The position numbers and the translations under genes are program-made. Positions 16,604 to 25,066 of a stretch of DNA of 64,000 nt are shown here, piece by piece. Origin of the DNA: Sphingopyxis sp. MSC1_008 (GTDB taxonomy: Bacteria; Pseudomonadota; Alphaproteobacteria; Sphingomonadales; Sphingomonadaceae); the NCBI RefSeq assembly GCF_023197165.1, contig NZ_JALPRD010000005.1, forward strand, positions 186,001 to 250,000, given 5' to 3'. Numbering within the stretch: the first letter of the stretch is position 1; each line of letters starts with the position of its first letter. The notes beneath the pieces were generated by a model. It did no database searches. It worked only from the letters and a program-made list of their open reading frames with translations, and was not told where the DNA came from.

Positions 16604-18280
16604 ATGGCCGACAATTTCGATGCGATCGTCATCGGCTCCGGAGTGAGCGGCGGATGGGCCGCGAAGGAATTGACCGAAAAGGGCCTCAAGGTCCTGATGC
16701 TCGACCGCGGCGTGATGGTCGAGCATGGCGAGGATTATGATTATGATGGCAAGCCCGCCTATGAGATTCCGGCGCGCGACAGGATGCCTGAGGCCTTGGT
16801 CAAGAGCGACTATTTCATCGCCACGCATGGCTATGTCTCGCCGTCGAACCAGAAATTCTACAACAACGACCGGCTCAACCCCTATGCCTATGACGAGGGC
16901 GAGAAATTCTACTGGATCCGCCCCGCGGCGGTCGGCGGCAAGTCGCTGATCTGGGGGCGCTGGAGCTTCCGCTGGGCGCCTGAGGATTTCGAGGCGAACA
17001 AGCGCGAGAATGTGGGGGGCGACTGGCCGATCCGCTATGACGACCTCGTTCCCTGGTACGACTATGTCGAAAAATATATCGGCGTGTCGGGATCGCGCGA
17101 GAATCTGCCGCAGCTGCCCGACAGCGCATTCCAGCCGCCGATGCAGATGAACGTTGCCGAGAAATGGGTGAAGGAACGGCTGGAGACGACCTCGCCGGGC
17201 CGCAAGCTGATCAACACCCGCCTGTCGAACATGACCGAGGACAAGGAGGATCAGGGCCGCAGCAAATGCCAGTTCCGCAACCAGTGCGGGCGCGGCTGCT
17301 CGTTCGGCGCCTATTTCTCGACGCAGGCGGTCACCCTACCCGCGGCGCGCGCCACCGGGCGGCTGACGCTGCGTTCCGACGCGGTGGTCTCCAATCTCGA
17401 ATATGATCCGAAGACGAAGAAGGTCACCGGCGTGCGTGTGATCGATACGAAGACGAAGCAGGCCGAGGTGATCCCCGCGCGCCTCGTCTTCCTCTGTGCC
17501 TCGGCGATGGCCTCGACCCAGATCTTGATGAACTCGCGCATCCCGGGAACGGCCAAGAGCCACTTCGATTCCAGCGGGACATTGGGCCGTTATGTGATGG
17601 ATCATATCTTCCGCGTGAACATCTCGGGCGAGATTCCCGGGATGACCGACTATATCGAATATGGCCGCCGCCCGGGCGGCGTCTATATCCCGCGCTTCCG
17701 CAACGTCGGCGGCGAAGAGGGAATCGGCTTCAAGCGCGGCTATGGCTATCAGGGCAGCGCGCGGCGCGATCCGCTGCCGCCCAAGGGTTTTGGCGCGGCG
17801 ATGAAGCATGGTATGCGCGGCTATGGCCCGTGGAAGTTCGGCATGGGCGCGTTCGGCGAGTGCTTGCCCTATGAGGATAATCGCGTCAGCCTGCATGCGG
17901 ACAAGGTCGACCGGTTCGGCATCCCGCAGATGCGCTTCGATGTCACCTTCCGCGAGAATGAAATCCGCATGATGGACGATGCGCGCAGCGAAGGCGAAGC
18001 GATGCTGCGCAAGGCGGGGCTGCAAAACGTCACCAGCGAACGCCGCGAACATGTCCCCGGCGACGCGATCCACGAAATGGGCGGCGCGCGCATGGGCGCC
18101 GATCCGCGCCAATCGGTGCTCAACAAATGGGGCCAAGCGCACGAGGCCGCCAATCTGTTCGTCACCGACGGCGCCCAGATGGCCTCGATCTCGTGCGTCA
18201 ACCCGTCGCTCACCTTCATGGCACTGACCGCACGCGCCGCCGACCACGCGGTAAAGCTGTTTAAGGCGGGCACGATCTAG
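16604..18280 (+). CDS. GMC-family FAD-dependent dehydrogenase, large subunit
   Basis: A 558-residue flavoprotein starting at ATG 16604, just after the epimerase. The FAD-binding Rossmann motif is IVIGSGVSGGWAAKEL near the N terminus. The C-terminal GMC_oxred_C domain carries HEMGGARMG and CVNPSLTFMALTARAADHA, with the catalytic His/Asn region. A cysteine cluster (C222, C228, C232 in KCQFRNQCGRGCSFG) resembles the Fe-S or electron-relay cluster of FAD glucose dehydrogenases. There is no signal peptide, so export would depend on the Tat-bearing small subunit at 15182. The likely reaction is C3 oxidation of a glycoside, with electrons going to the cytochrome at 10653. Confidence 0.93.
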   Translation: MADNFDAIVIGSGVSGGWAAKELTEKGLKVLMLDRGVMVEHGEDYDYDGKPAYEIPARDRMPEALVKSDYFIATHGYVSPSNQKFYNNDRLNPYAYDEGEKFYWIRPAAVGGKSLIWGRWSFRWAPEDFEANKRENVGGDWPIRYDDLVPWYDYVEKYIGVSGSRENLPQLPDSAFQPPMQMNVAEKWVKERLETTSPGRKLINTRLSNMTEDKEDQGRSKCQFRNQCGRGCSFGAYFSTQAVTLPAARATGRLTLRSDAVVSNLEYDPKTKKVTGVRVIDTKTKQAEVIPARLVFLCASAMASTQILMNSRIPGTAKSHFDSSGTLGRYVMDHIFRVNISGEIPGMTDYIEYGRRPGGVYIPRFRNVGGEEGIGFKRGYGYQGSARRDPLPPKGFGAAMKHGMRGYGPWKFGMGAFGECLPYEDNRVSLHADKVDRFGIPQMRFDVTFRENEIRMMDDARSEGEAMLRKAGLQNVTSERREHVPGDAIHEMGGARMGADPRQSVLNKWGQAHEAANLFVTDGAQMASISCVNPSLTFMALTARAADHAVKLFKAGTI

Positions 18281-18405
18281 CGGCGGTCCGCGCTGTTCAG
18301 TCCTTTTCGACGATTGCCGAAAAATTTTGCACGCGGGCCTAAGCAACCGGGAAATGCGCCGGGTAATAGATGGGCAGGCACCATCCTCCCGCCAAAAGGT
18401 CCGCA

Positions 18406-19296
18406 ATGGAAAAAATAGCCCTGATCGATCCGCCGATGCAGTCCGTCGGACTGGCGGATGGCCGGCAATTGACGTGGCAGGAATTCGGGCTGCCCGGTGG
18501 CAGGCCCGTTCTCTATTTTCACGGCGGGGGCAGCACCAGTCTGGAGGGCGGGATTTTCCACCGCGACGCGGTTCAGAACAATATCCGCCTGATTGCGACG
18601 AACCGGCCGGGCGCGGGTGGCTCGACGCTCTGCCCCGGCCGGCCGGTCGCCGCCTATTCGGACGACCTGGAAGAACTGCTCGACCATTTGGAAATCGGGC
18701 AATTCGCCTGTTTTGGTGAATCCAACGGCGGTTTGGTCACGATGGCTGTGGCGGCCACCATGGCGCCTCGCGTGATCGGCGCGGTGCCGATCAACCCGAC
18801 CGTTCCTTGGTTCGACCCGATGGCGCGCAGCGTTTCTCCGGGGTCGGTAGCGATCGCCTACCGCCTTATGAAATATTGCCCGGGGCTTCTCGTCAAACTT
18901 GCTGCCGGTTCGGCAGCCAGAACCCGCCACCAACGGGCCGAGGCCGCTCCGAGCGACGGGTTCAGCCGTCTCGACCTGCTCGGCCCGCCGCCCGGAATCG
19001 AGCAGGACGTGGGCGAATTCCAATGGCGCGTTATGGAGCAACCGGCCGGAAAACAGGCGTTGCTGGCCGAGCTCAAATGGGCCGCATCCGATTGGGGCTT
19101 TGACCATTATGCGATCCCGACGCCGCTCGATTTCTATTGCGGCGCCTATGACGCGCAGGCTCCGTTCGCGCTTGTCCTCGCCGACCGCAACCCCGATGCG
19201 CGCTTTCACTATTTTTCGTACGGGCACCTCGCTTTCTCGCACCCCGATGCGCGACGCCGCGTCGTGGCAAGGATCGCCAGCTACTTCGCGCGGTAA
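18406..19296 (+). CDS. Alpha/beta-hydrolase fold protein
   Basis: A 296-residue cytoplasmic protein starting at ATG 18406 after AAAGG. The oxyanion region is YFHGGGST and the nucleophile elbow GESNGG has Ser106. The catalytic His is probably in YFSYGHLAFSHPDA near the C terminus. The fold matches proline iminopeptidase/haloperoxidase-type hydrolases, but the substrate is not predictable. It stands alone between the sugar operon and an AraC remnant on the opposite strand, whose intact ancestor might once have been its neighbour regulator. Confidence 0.83.
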   Translation: MEKIALIDPPMQSVGLADGRQLTWQEFGLPGGRPVLYFHGGGSTSLEGGIFHRDAVQNNIRLIATNRPGAGGSTLCPGRPVAAYSDDLEELLDHLEIGQFACFGESNGGLVTMAVAATMAPRVIGAVPINPTVPWFDPMARSVSPGSVAIAYRLMKYCPGLLVKLAAGSAARTRHQRAEAAPSDGFSRLDLLGPPPGIEQDVGEFQWRVMEQPAGKQALLAELKWAASDWGFDHYAIPTPLDFYCGAYDAQAPFALVLADRNPDARFHYFSYGHLAFSHPDARRRVVARIASYFAR

Positions 19297-19298
19297 CG

Positions 19299-19487
19299 TC
19301 AGGCCTCGAGCAATCCGCGCCGGCGAAGTTCGCTCGGCGAAGTCCCGAAGCGCCGCTGGACCGCGAGCGAGAAGCTCGACGGGTGGCTGTAGCCGACGGC
19401 ATAGGCGATCTGCGTGATCGACGCCGCGCGTTCGTTCAGCATCGCAAGCGCCTGCCGCATCCGCGCGAGCGCCTTGTTGGGGAGAGG
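19299..19487 (-). pseudogene. AraC-family regulator remnant (C-terminal 62 codons)
   Basis: Reading the minus strand gives an open stretch that ends at TGA (19299-19301). It translates to the second half of an AraC/XylS DNA-binding domain: ARMRQALAMLNE, then SITQIAYAVGYSHPSSFS, then VQRRFGTSPSELRRRG. No start codon precedes it. TAA and TGA occur in frame immediately upstream, exactly where the Shine-Dalgarno and start of the divergent TonB receptor begin. The effector domain and first helix-turn-helix are missing, so this is a truncated relic and not a functional regulator. Confidence 0.85.
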
Positions 19488-19492
19488 TTATC

Positions 19493-21763
19493 ATGGTTCG
19501 ATTCGGCGCGCGGCGCTTATTGCTCGGTTCGGTTGCTGCAATGGCGATACCTGCGATGCCGGTGTTCGCGCAGGACGCGGAGCCCGGCGCGGCCGCCACC
19601 GGCGACGAGATCATCGTCACCGCGACCCGCCGCGAGGAGCGATTGCAGGATGTGCCGCTTTCGGTGACCGCGGTCTCGGGCGAAAGCCTGGCGCAGTCGG
19701 GGCTGAAGGAAGTCAGCGACATCCAGTATCTCGCGCCGAACATCACCTTCTCGGCGACCAACCCCGTATCGAACGGCGGCGGCTACCAGATCCGCGGCGT
19801 CGGCACCCAGACCTATGACAGCGGCGTCGAGCAGACCGTCGGCCTCGTCATCGACGGGGTCGTCATCGGCCTGTCGCGCGACCCCGGTTCGACCGGCTTT
19901 GCCGATATCGAACGCATCGAAGTGCTTCGCGGCCCGCAGGGAACGCTGTTCGGCAAGAATTCGAGCGCGGGTGTCATCCAAGTCGTCACCAAACGGCCGC
20001 GCATGGACGACGCCTCCTTCTCGCTCGACCTCAAATATGGCGAGCGCAATGATCGCGTTGTACAGGCCAGCGCCAATGTTCCGCTCGGCGAAACCCTCGC
20101 CCTGCGCATTTCGGGCTATAGCAACGGCCAGGACGGCGCGATCCCCTATGTGCTGGCCCCGTCGCGTGCGGTCGGCGACCGCCGGAACAACGGCGTTCGC
20201 GCGAAGCTGCTCTGGGAGCCGTCGGACAATCTCTCCTTCCTGCTGTCGGGCGAATATCAGACCGCCTTTGCGCGCGACGGCCAGATCATCCAGTCGCTCG
20301 GCACCAGCGCCCTGTTCAATTCGCAGTTCGCCCGCTTTGCCGAGAAGCCCGGTCCGAACGTCTACAAAAGCTATATGGATGGCGACTGGACAGCCGATAC
20401 CAAGCTCTACGCCGGCTCGATCGAAATCAACGCAGGTCTCGGCGACCACACGCTGACCTCGATCACCGCATACCGGAAGCTGGAGACGCTCCAACTGTCC
20501 GACATCGATGCCTCGCCCGCGAACATCTTCAACAACAGCGACGGCGGCGTCGACAGCAATCAGTTCACGCAGGAGCTTCGCCTGACGTCGCCCGGCGGAA
20601 ACCGTCTCGAATATGTGCTGGGTCTCTATTATTACCGGACCGAGAATGGCGGATATGCCGTCCAATACGGCAATTATTATGGGTTGTTCGGTGCGCCCGT
20701 CGTCGTCGGCGGCGGACAGCGCGACGCGACGAACACGGTGCGCAGCCTCGCCGCCTTCGGCAATGTGACCTTCGCGCTGACCGACGCGTTTAAGCTGATC
20801 GGCGGCCTCCGCTACACCAACGACCGCAACCACGGCACACTCGTCGTCTCGCCGCTGCCTTTCCCGGCCGTCCCATTGGGGACGCTGCCGAATTACGACG
20901 GCACGGTGAAAGCCGACAATGTGTCGGGCAAGGTGGGCGTGCAGTTCGAGCCGAGCCGCGACGTCATGCTCTACGCGACCTATTCGACCGGCTTCAAAGG
21001 ACCGGCGATCGACGGCACCGCCGGCATCATCCGCGAGGTTCGTCCCGAAACGGTGAAGAGCTGGGAGATTGGTCTCAAGACCAGCTTCCTCGATGGCAAG
21101 GGCACCTTCAACATCGCCGCCTACTGGTCGAACTATCGCGACTTCCAGGCGCAGACGTTCGACATCACGATCACGCCGCCGGCATTTTATCTGTCGAACG
21201 CCGGGCTGCTACGCGCCCGCGGTATCGAGGTCGAAACCGGCTTCCGCGTGACCCCCGCGCTGCGCCTCTCTGCCAGCGGATCATATAATGACGCGACCTT
21301 CCGCGAGTATGACGGGCAATGCTACCCGGGCCAGCCCGTATCGCCGGTGGTCGGCCAAGGCTGCTACGTCGTCCCCGGGACGACGACTACCGTCGCAAAC
21401 TATCGCGGCTTCAGCCTGCCCAATGCGCCGAAATGGTCGTACATCCTGCGCGCCGACTACAAGCAGGCGATCGGCGGCGACATGGCGATCGACGCCGCGG
21501 CTAATTGGGCGTGGCGCACGAAGACGCAGGCGGTGATCGGCGATCCGAATGCCCAGATCCCGTCCTACGGCCTGCTCAACGGCACCATCGGGTTCGGCGC
21601 GGAAGACGGCAGCTGGCGGTTCGGCATCTATGCGCGCAACCTGCTCGATAAGCGTTTTTACGCGCCCTATGCCGCAGGCGTGATCAATCCCGGCGGCTAC
21701 TCGAAGATCGTGATGCCCGAAGCCTTCCGGACGATCGGCGGCACGCTGAGTTTCCGGATCTAG
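19493..21763 (+). CDS. TonB-dependent receptor
   Basis: A 756-residue outer-membrane receptor. The ATG at 19493 follows GGAGAG (19481-19486). The signal peptide ends at PVFAQD. DEIIVTATRREERLQDVPLS forms the TonB-box and plug start. The plug includes IQYLAPNITF, RIEVLRGPQGTLFGKN and VIQVVTKRPRM, typical of the sphingomonad receptors that import plant or aromatic compounds. The barrel ends in FRTIGGTLSFRI. No promoter-sized gap exists upstream, because the AraC relic directly abuts the ribosome-binding site. A GC-rich hairpin follows the stop. The substrate is unknown. Confidence 0.93.
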   Translation: MVRFGARRLLLGSVAAMAIPAMPVFAQDAEPGAAATGDEIIVTATRREERLQDVPLSVTAVSGESLAQSGLKEVSDIQYLAPNITFSATNPVSNGGGYQIRGVGTQTYDSGVEQTVGLVIDGVVIGLSRDPGSTGFADIERIEVLRGPQGTLFGKNSSAGVIQVVTKRPRMDDASFSLDLKYGERNDRVVQASANVPLGETLALRISGYSNGQDGAIPYVLAPSRAVGDRRNNGVRAKLLWEPSDNLSFLLSGEYQTAFARDGQIIQSLGTSALFNSQFARFAEKPGPNVYKSYMDGDWTADTKLYAGSIEINAGLGDHTLTSITAYRKLETLQLSDIDASPANIFNNSDGGVDSNQFTQELRLTSPGGNRLEYVLGLYYYRTENGGYAVQYGNYYGLFGAPVVVGGGQRDATNTVRSLAAFGNVTFALTDAFKLIGGLRYTNDRNHGTLVVSPLPFPAVPLGTLPNYDGTVKADNVSGKVGVQFEPSRDVMLYATYSTGFKGPAIDGTAGIIREVRPETVKSWEIGLKTSFLDGKGTFNIAAYWSNYRDFQAQTFDITITPPAFYLSNAGLLRARGIEVETGFRVTPALRLSASGSYNDATFREYDGQCYPGQPVSPVVGQGCYVVPGTTTTVANYRGFSLPNAPKWSYILRADYKQAIGGDMAIDAAANWAWRTKTQAVIGDPNAQIPSYGLLNGTIGFGAEDGSWRFGIYARNLLDKRFYAPYAAGVINPGGYSKIVMPEAFRTIGGTLSFRI

Positions 21764-21774
21764 GCGATCAAGCT

Positions 21775-21801
21775 CCCTCCGCCCCTTCAAGGGGCGGAGG
21801 G
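21775..21801. terminator. Perfect 11-bp GC-rich hairpin between convergent genes
   Basis: CCCTCCGCCCC and GGGGCGGAGGG form a perfect stem with a 5-base loop. It lies between the TonB receptor stop and the convergent HlyD gene. There is no T-run on either side, so it may act as a weak bidirectional terminator or an mRNA 3' stabiliser. Confidence 0.55.
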
Positions 21802-21882
21802 CAGAGCGCCATCATATTGCGAAGCGCCGCGATCCAACATTCGCGGCGCGCATCCCGCCCTTGGCTGAGAGCAAACTGGCCG

Positions 21883-23241
21883 TTAATGCTCCCGGCCCGC
21901 CCTCCACAATGTTTGCGTCAGAGGCTCGATCAGATAGCCGAGCGCCGTGCGTTCGCGAAGCGGCACCATCACCTCTGCGGGCATGCCGGCGCGCAGGCTG
22001 TTCTCGCCGCGCAAGGCCGCGATCTTTTTCATTTCCTTGGGCGGGACGACGACCTCGATCTCGAAATATTCCATCCCCGTGCGATTGTCCTCGAAACTGT
22101 CGGCCGACACCTTGCTGATCTGACCTTTCAAGATCGGCAGGCTGCGTTCCTGGATTCCCGAAAAGCGCACCTGCGTCTGCATGCCCGACGTCAGGTCGTC
22201 GGCGTCGTTCGGCGAGGCTTTCGCCAGTACGACCAGTGCCTTGTCCTGCGGCACGATTTCCATCAACATTTCGCCCGGGGCGACGACGCCGCCGACGGTA
22301 AAAACCTTCAATCCGACGACGCGGCCGTTGGACGGGGCGCGGACCACCGACTGGGTCAGTCTTTCGCGCGTCGCGAACAGGCGCGGCTGCAATTCGTCGA
22401 GCCGGACCTGGACCTCGCGAAGCTGGGTCGCGACCTCTTCGATCACCTGACGGTCGAGCGACACCATCTGCAAGCGCGATTCGCCGATCGCCTCCTCGAG
22501 CCGCGCGACGTCGGACCGCAGCGCGCCGAAATCGCCGTCGAGCTGCGCCGAGCTGCGCTCCACCGCGCGCAGCCGGTTGGTCGAGACGAAACCGCGCTCG
22601 GACAATGTCCGCAGGCCGGTCAGTTCCTCGTTAATCAGGCGCTGCTGAATCCGGTTCGATTCCATCTGGGCGCCATAGCCCCCGATCTGCTGGTTATGCT
22701 GCGCGATCCGCTGACCCAGCATGCCGCGTTCGGTGACGCCCGATCGTTGCCGCGCGTCGAAAAGCAGGCGCTGGCCGCGCATCGCCTCTTCGGCAAGCGC
22801 GCGGTCGCCCGCGAGATAGGATGAAAATTCGACCGGCCGCACGATGTGCCGCGCGCCGTCGCGTTCGGCGGTCAATCGCGCGCGCTGCGCCAGCAAGGCC
22901 ACGACCTCGCCGGTCAGGCCGCGTTCGGCGGCGACGATATCCGAAGCCGAGATCTTGAGCAGCACGTCGCCGCGACGCACCTCGCTCCCCTCGGTCACCA
23001 TCAAAGCGGTGACGATGCCGCCATCCTTGTGCTGCACGGCTTGCCGATTGCCCGAAACAGACACCGATCCCTGCGCCATCGCGCCGGCGTCGAGCGGCGT
23101 GAACGCCGCCCAGCCGAGGAAGCCGACGAAAAAGGCCGCGGCGATCCATATGCCCGTGCGAAGCTCGCGCTTGGGGGAATCGATCGTATCGACGGCAAGC
23201 GGTTCGCCGTGCAGGTCGTCGCCAAAGCTCATCGCGTTCAT
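21883..23241 (-). CDS. Type I secretion membrane-fusion protein (HlyD family)
   Basis: A 452-residue periplasmic adaptor. One transmembrane helix lies near residues 31-49 (IWIAAAFFVGFLGWAAF). The lipoyl/barrel-sandwich halves are at GSVSVSGNRQAVQHKDGGIV and SNGRVVGLKVFTVGGVVAPG. A long alpha-helical hairpin sits between them (about 120-290), and the beta-barrel ends with the GMPAEVMVPLRERTALGYLIEPL signature near the C terminus. It overlaps the ABC exporter stop by ATGA, so the two are co-translated. The adaptor would link that exporter to a TolC-like outer-membrane protein, which is not encoded in this window. Confidence 0.95.
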   Translation of the reverse strand: MNAMSFGDDLHGEPLAVDTIDSPKRELRTGIWIAAAFFVGFLGWAAFTPLDAGAMAQGSVSVSGNRQAVQHKDGGIVTALMVTEGSEVRRGDVLLKISASDIVAAERGLTGEVVALLAQRARLTAERDGARHIVRPVEFSSYLAGDRALAEEAMRGQRLLFDARQRSGVTERGMLGQRIAQHNQQIGGYGAQMESNRIQQRLINEELTGLRTLSERGFVSTNRLRAVERSSAQLDGDFGALRSDVARLEEAIGESRLQMVSLDRQVIEEVATQLREVQVRLDELQPRLFATRERLTQSVVRAPSNGRVVGLKVFTVGGVVAPGEMLMEIVPQDKALVVLAKASPNDADDLTSGMQTQVRFSGIQERSLPILKGQISKVSADSFEDNRTGMEYFEIEVVVPPKEMKKIAALRGENSLRAGMPAEVMVPLRERTALGYLIEPLTQTLWRAGREH

Positions 23242-24992
23242 GGTTTTTTGTTCCTCGTCATCTTGATGACATTCGCCGCGGCGGCCGCGCTCTCGCGCAG
23301 CAATTCGAGCACCTCGCCGCGCGGCCCCTGATATTCGATCACGCCATTCTTCAGCACCGCGAGGCGATCAGCGTCGCGCAGCGCCGACTGGCGATGCGTG
23401 ACGATCATGATCGCCGCCTGACGCAGCTTGGCGGCGACGATGGCGTCGTTCAGCGCCTCTTCGCCCTGGCTGTCGAGCGCGGCGTTCGGCTCGTCGAGAA
23501 TGAGGACCTTCGGATCGCCATAAAGCGCGCGCGCCAGCGCGATGCGCTGCGCCTGCCCGCCCGACAGGCGGAGTCCGCCGTCGCCGATCTGGGCATTATA
23601 GCCACCGGGCAGATGCAGGATCAGGTCGTGGATGCCCGCGGCGATCGCGGCGCGCGTGACCTTGTCGTCGATATCGACCGCATGCTCGCCGCGTGCCGCC
23701 GCAAAGCGCGAGATATTTTCGCCGATCGTGCCCGGCAGCAGCGTCGGCTCCTGCGGCAGATAGCCGATATGCGACGCGAGGCGTTCGGCGTCCCAGTCGC
23801 CATATTGCGCCTCGTCGATGCGGACTTCGCCGCCGTCGGGCGGGATCGCCCCGGCCGCGATGCGCGCCAGCGTCGTCTTGCCGGCACCCGAGGGACCGAT
23901 CACGCCCAGCACTTCGCCGGGGATCAGCCACGTCGACACGCCGCGCAGGATCAGCGCGCTGTTGTCGGGCGAACGCAGCGAAACATTTGAGAGTTCGACA
24001 TAACCCTCGGGCGCCGGCAGCACGACGCGGTCGCCGACGAGATTGTCGGTCGAACGGAACAGCGCCTCGATCGACGCCTTGGCCTGACGCGCCTGTCCGA
24101 TCGACGGCCAAGCCTGAACCATCTGCTCGATCGGTTGAAGCGCGCGCGCCAGCAGCACCGATGCGGCGATGATCGCGCCCACCGAAATTTCGGCGTTGAT
24201 AGCAAGCCAGGCGCCGACGCCGAGCGCCAACGACTGCAGGAACATGCGCGCGAATTTGACCAGCCCGGCATAGCGCGCGGCGGTCAATTGGGTGTTCGCG
24301 CTGGCCTCCAGTCCCGCCCGGCGGTCGGCGATCTGGCGTGCGACCAGCGCGCGGCGCATCCCGAGCGCGCGAACGATCTCCGCCTTTTCGAACATCGACT
24401 CCTGCTTCGCATAGGCGGCAGCCATCGCCTGATGGCCCGCGGCACCCGACTTTTTGGTTGCCCGCTCGTTGAGAAGCGCGAGGCAGAGGAGCACGGCCCC
24501 GGCGCCGAGGATCAGCAGTCCGAGGACAGGATGAATGATGAACGCGACCAAGAAATAGAGCGGCGTCCATGGCAGGTCGAACAAGGCGATCGCCGACGGG
24601 CTGGCGACCGCGCTTCGGAAAGTGTCGAAATCGCGCATCGCCTGCGCCGCCGCCGGGTCGGCATTGCCCTTGGCGCGCGCGAGCAGGCGGTCGAGGATCG
24701 GCGCCGCAAGCTGACGGTTGAGCCGCAACGAAGCGCGCAGCATCAATCGGCTGCGCACCATGTCGAGCGCGCTGAGGCAGGCGATGGCGACCGCAACGAT
24801 AACCGTGATCCAGAACAGGGTCAGCACGCCGCCGGTCGGAACGACGCGATCATAGACCTGCATCATGTAGATCGTCGGCGCGAGATAGAGGATGTTGACG
24901 AGCGCGCTGAACGCGGCGGCGGCCACAAAATGCTGACGGCAGGCGGCAAAAGCCTGTCTGATTTGCGGCGGAACGGCGGAATCGGTTCGCAT
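23238..24992 (-). CDS. Type I secretion ABC exporter (permease/ATPase, PrtD-like)
   Basis: The start at 24992 (MRTDSAVPPQ), giving 584 residues, is preferred because a longer open frame would run through the peroxidase 3' end. AGGAAA lies upstream. The N-terminal six-helix membrane domain includes APTIYMMQVYDRVVPTGG. The nucleotide-binding domain has Walker A GPSGAGKTT (around residue 369), signature LRLSGGQAQRIALARAL and Walker B VLILDEPNAALD. No C39 peptidase domain is present, as expected for RTX substrates with C-terminal signals. It is 74 bp downstream of the giant RTX peroxidase on the same strand, so that protein is the likely cargo. Confidence 0.95.
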   Translation of the reverse strand: MRTDSAVPPQIRQAFAACRQHFVAAAAFSALVNILYLAPTIYMMQVYDRVVPTGGVLTLFWITVIVAVAIACLSALDMVRSRLMLRASLRLNRQLAAPILDRLLARAKGNADPAAAQAMRDFDTFRSAVASPSAIALFDLPWTPLYFLVAFIIHPVLGLLILGAGAVLLCLALLNERATKKSGAAGHQAMAAAYAKQESMFEKAEIVRALGMRRALVARQIADRRAGLEASANTQLTAARYAGLVKFARMFLQSLALGVGAWLAINAEISVGAIIAASVLLARALQPIEQMVQAWPSIGQARQAKASIEALFRSTDNLVGDRVVLPAPEGYVELSNVSLRSPDNSALILRGVSTWLIPGEVLGVIGPSGAGKTTLARIAAGAIPPDGGEVRIDEAQYGDWDAERLASHIGYLPQEPTLLPGTIGENISRFAAARGEHAVDIDDKVTRAAIAAGIHDLILHLPGGYNAQIGDGGLRLSGGQAQRIALARALYGDPKVLILDEPNAALDSQGEEALNDAIVAAKLRQAAIMIVTHRQSALRDADRLAVLKNGVIEYQGPRGEVLELLRESAAAAANVIKMTRNKKP

Positions 24993-25019
24993 GACCCTGT
25001 TTCTTTCCTGTTCGGTTGA

Positions 25020-25047
25020 GTCCGGACCGGCGGGGGCCGGCCCGGAC
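25020..25047 (-). terminator. Strong hairpin between the RTX gene and the exporter gene
   Basis: On the minus-strand transcript a 12-bp stem (GTCCGGGCCGGC with its partner, one G-U pair) closes a CCCC loop 20 bases after the peroxidase stop. No U-run follows. It may attenuate readthrough or protect the 3' end of the long mRNA, and so set a cargo-to-exporter ratio. Confidence 0.5.
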
Positions 25048-25066
25048 CTCCCGGGGGCGCGGGAGC

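Noticed and set aside
25021..25060. Possible small RNA or attachment site in the GC-rich gap between the RTX and exporter genes
   Set aside because: The gap is only 74 bases and is fully explained by a hairpin plus the exporter leader. No direct repeats flank it.
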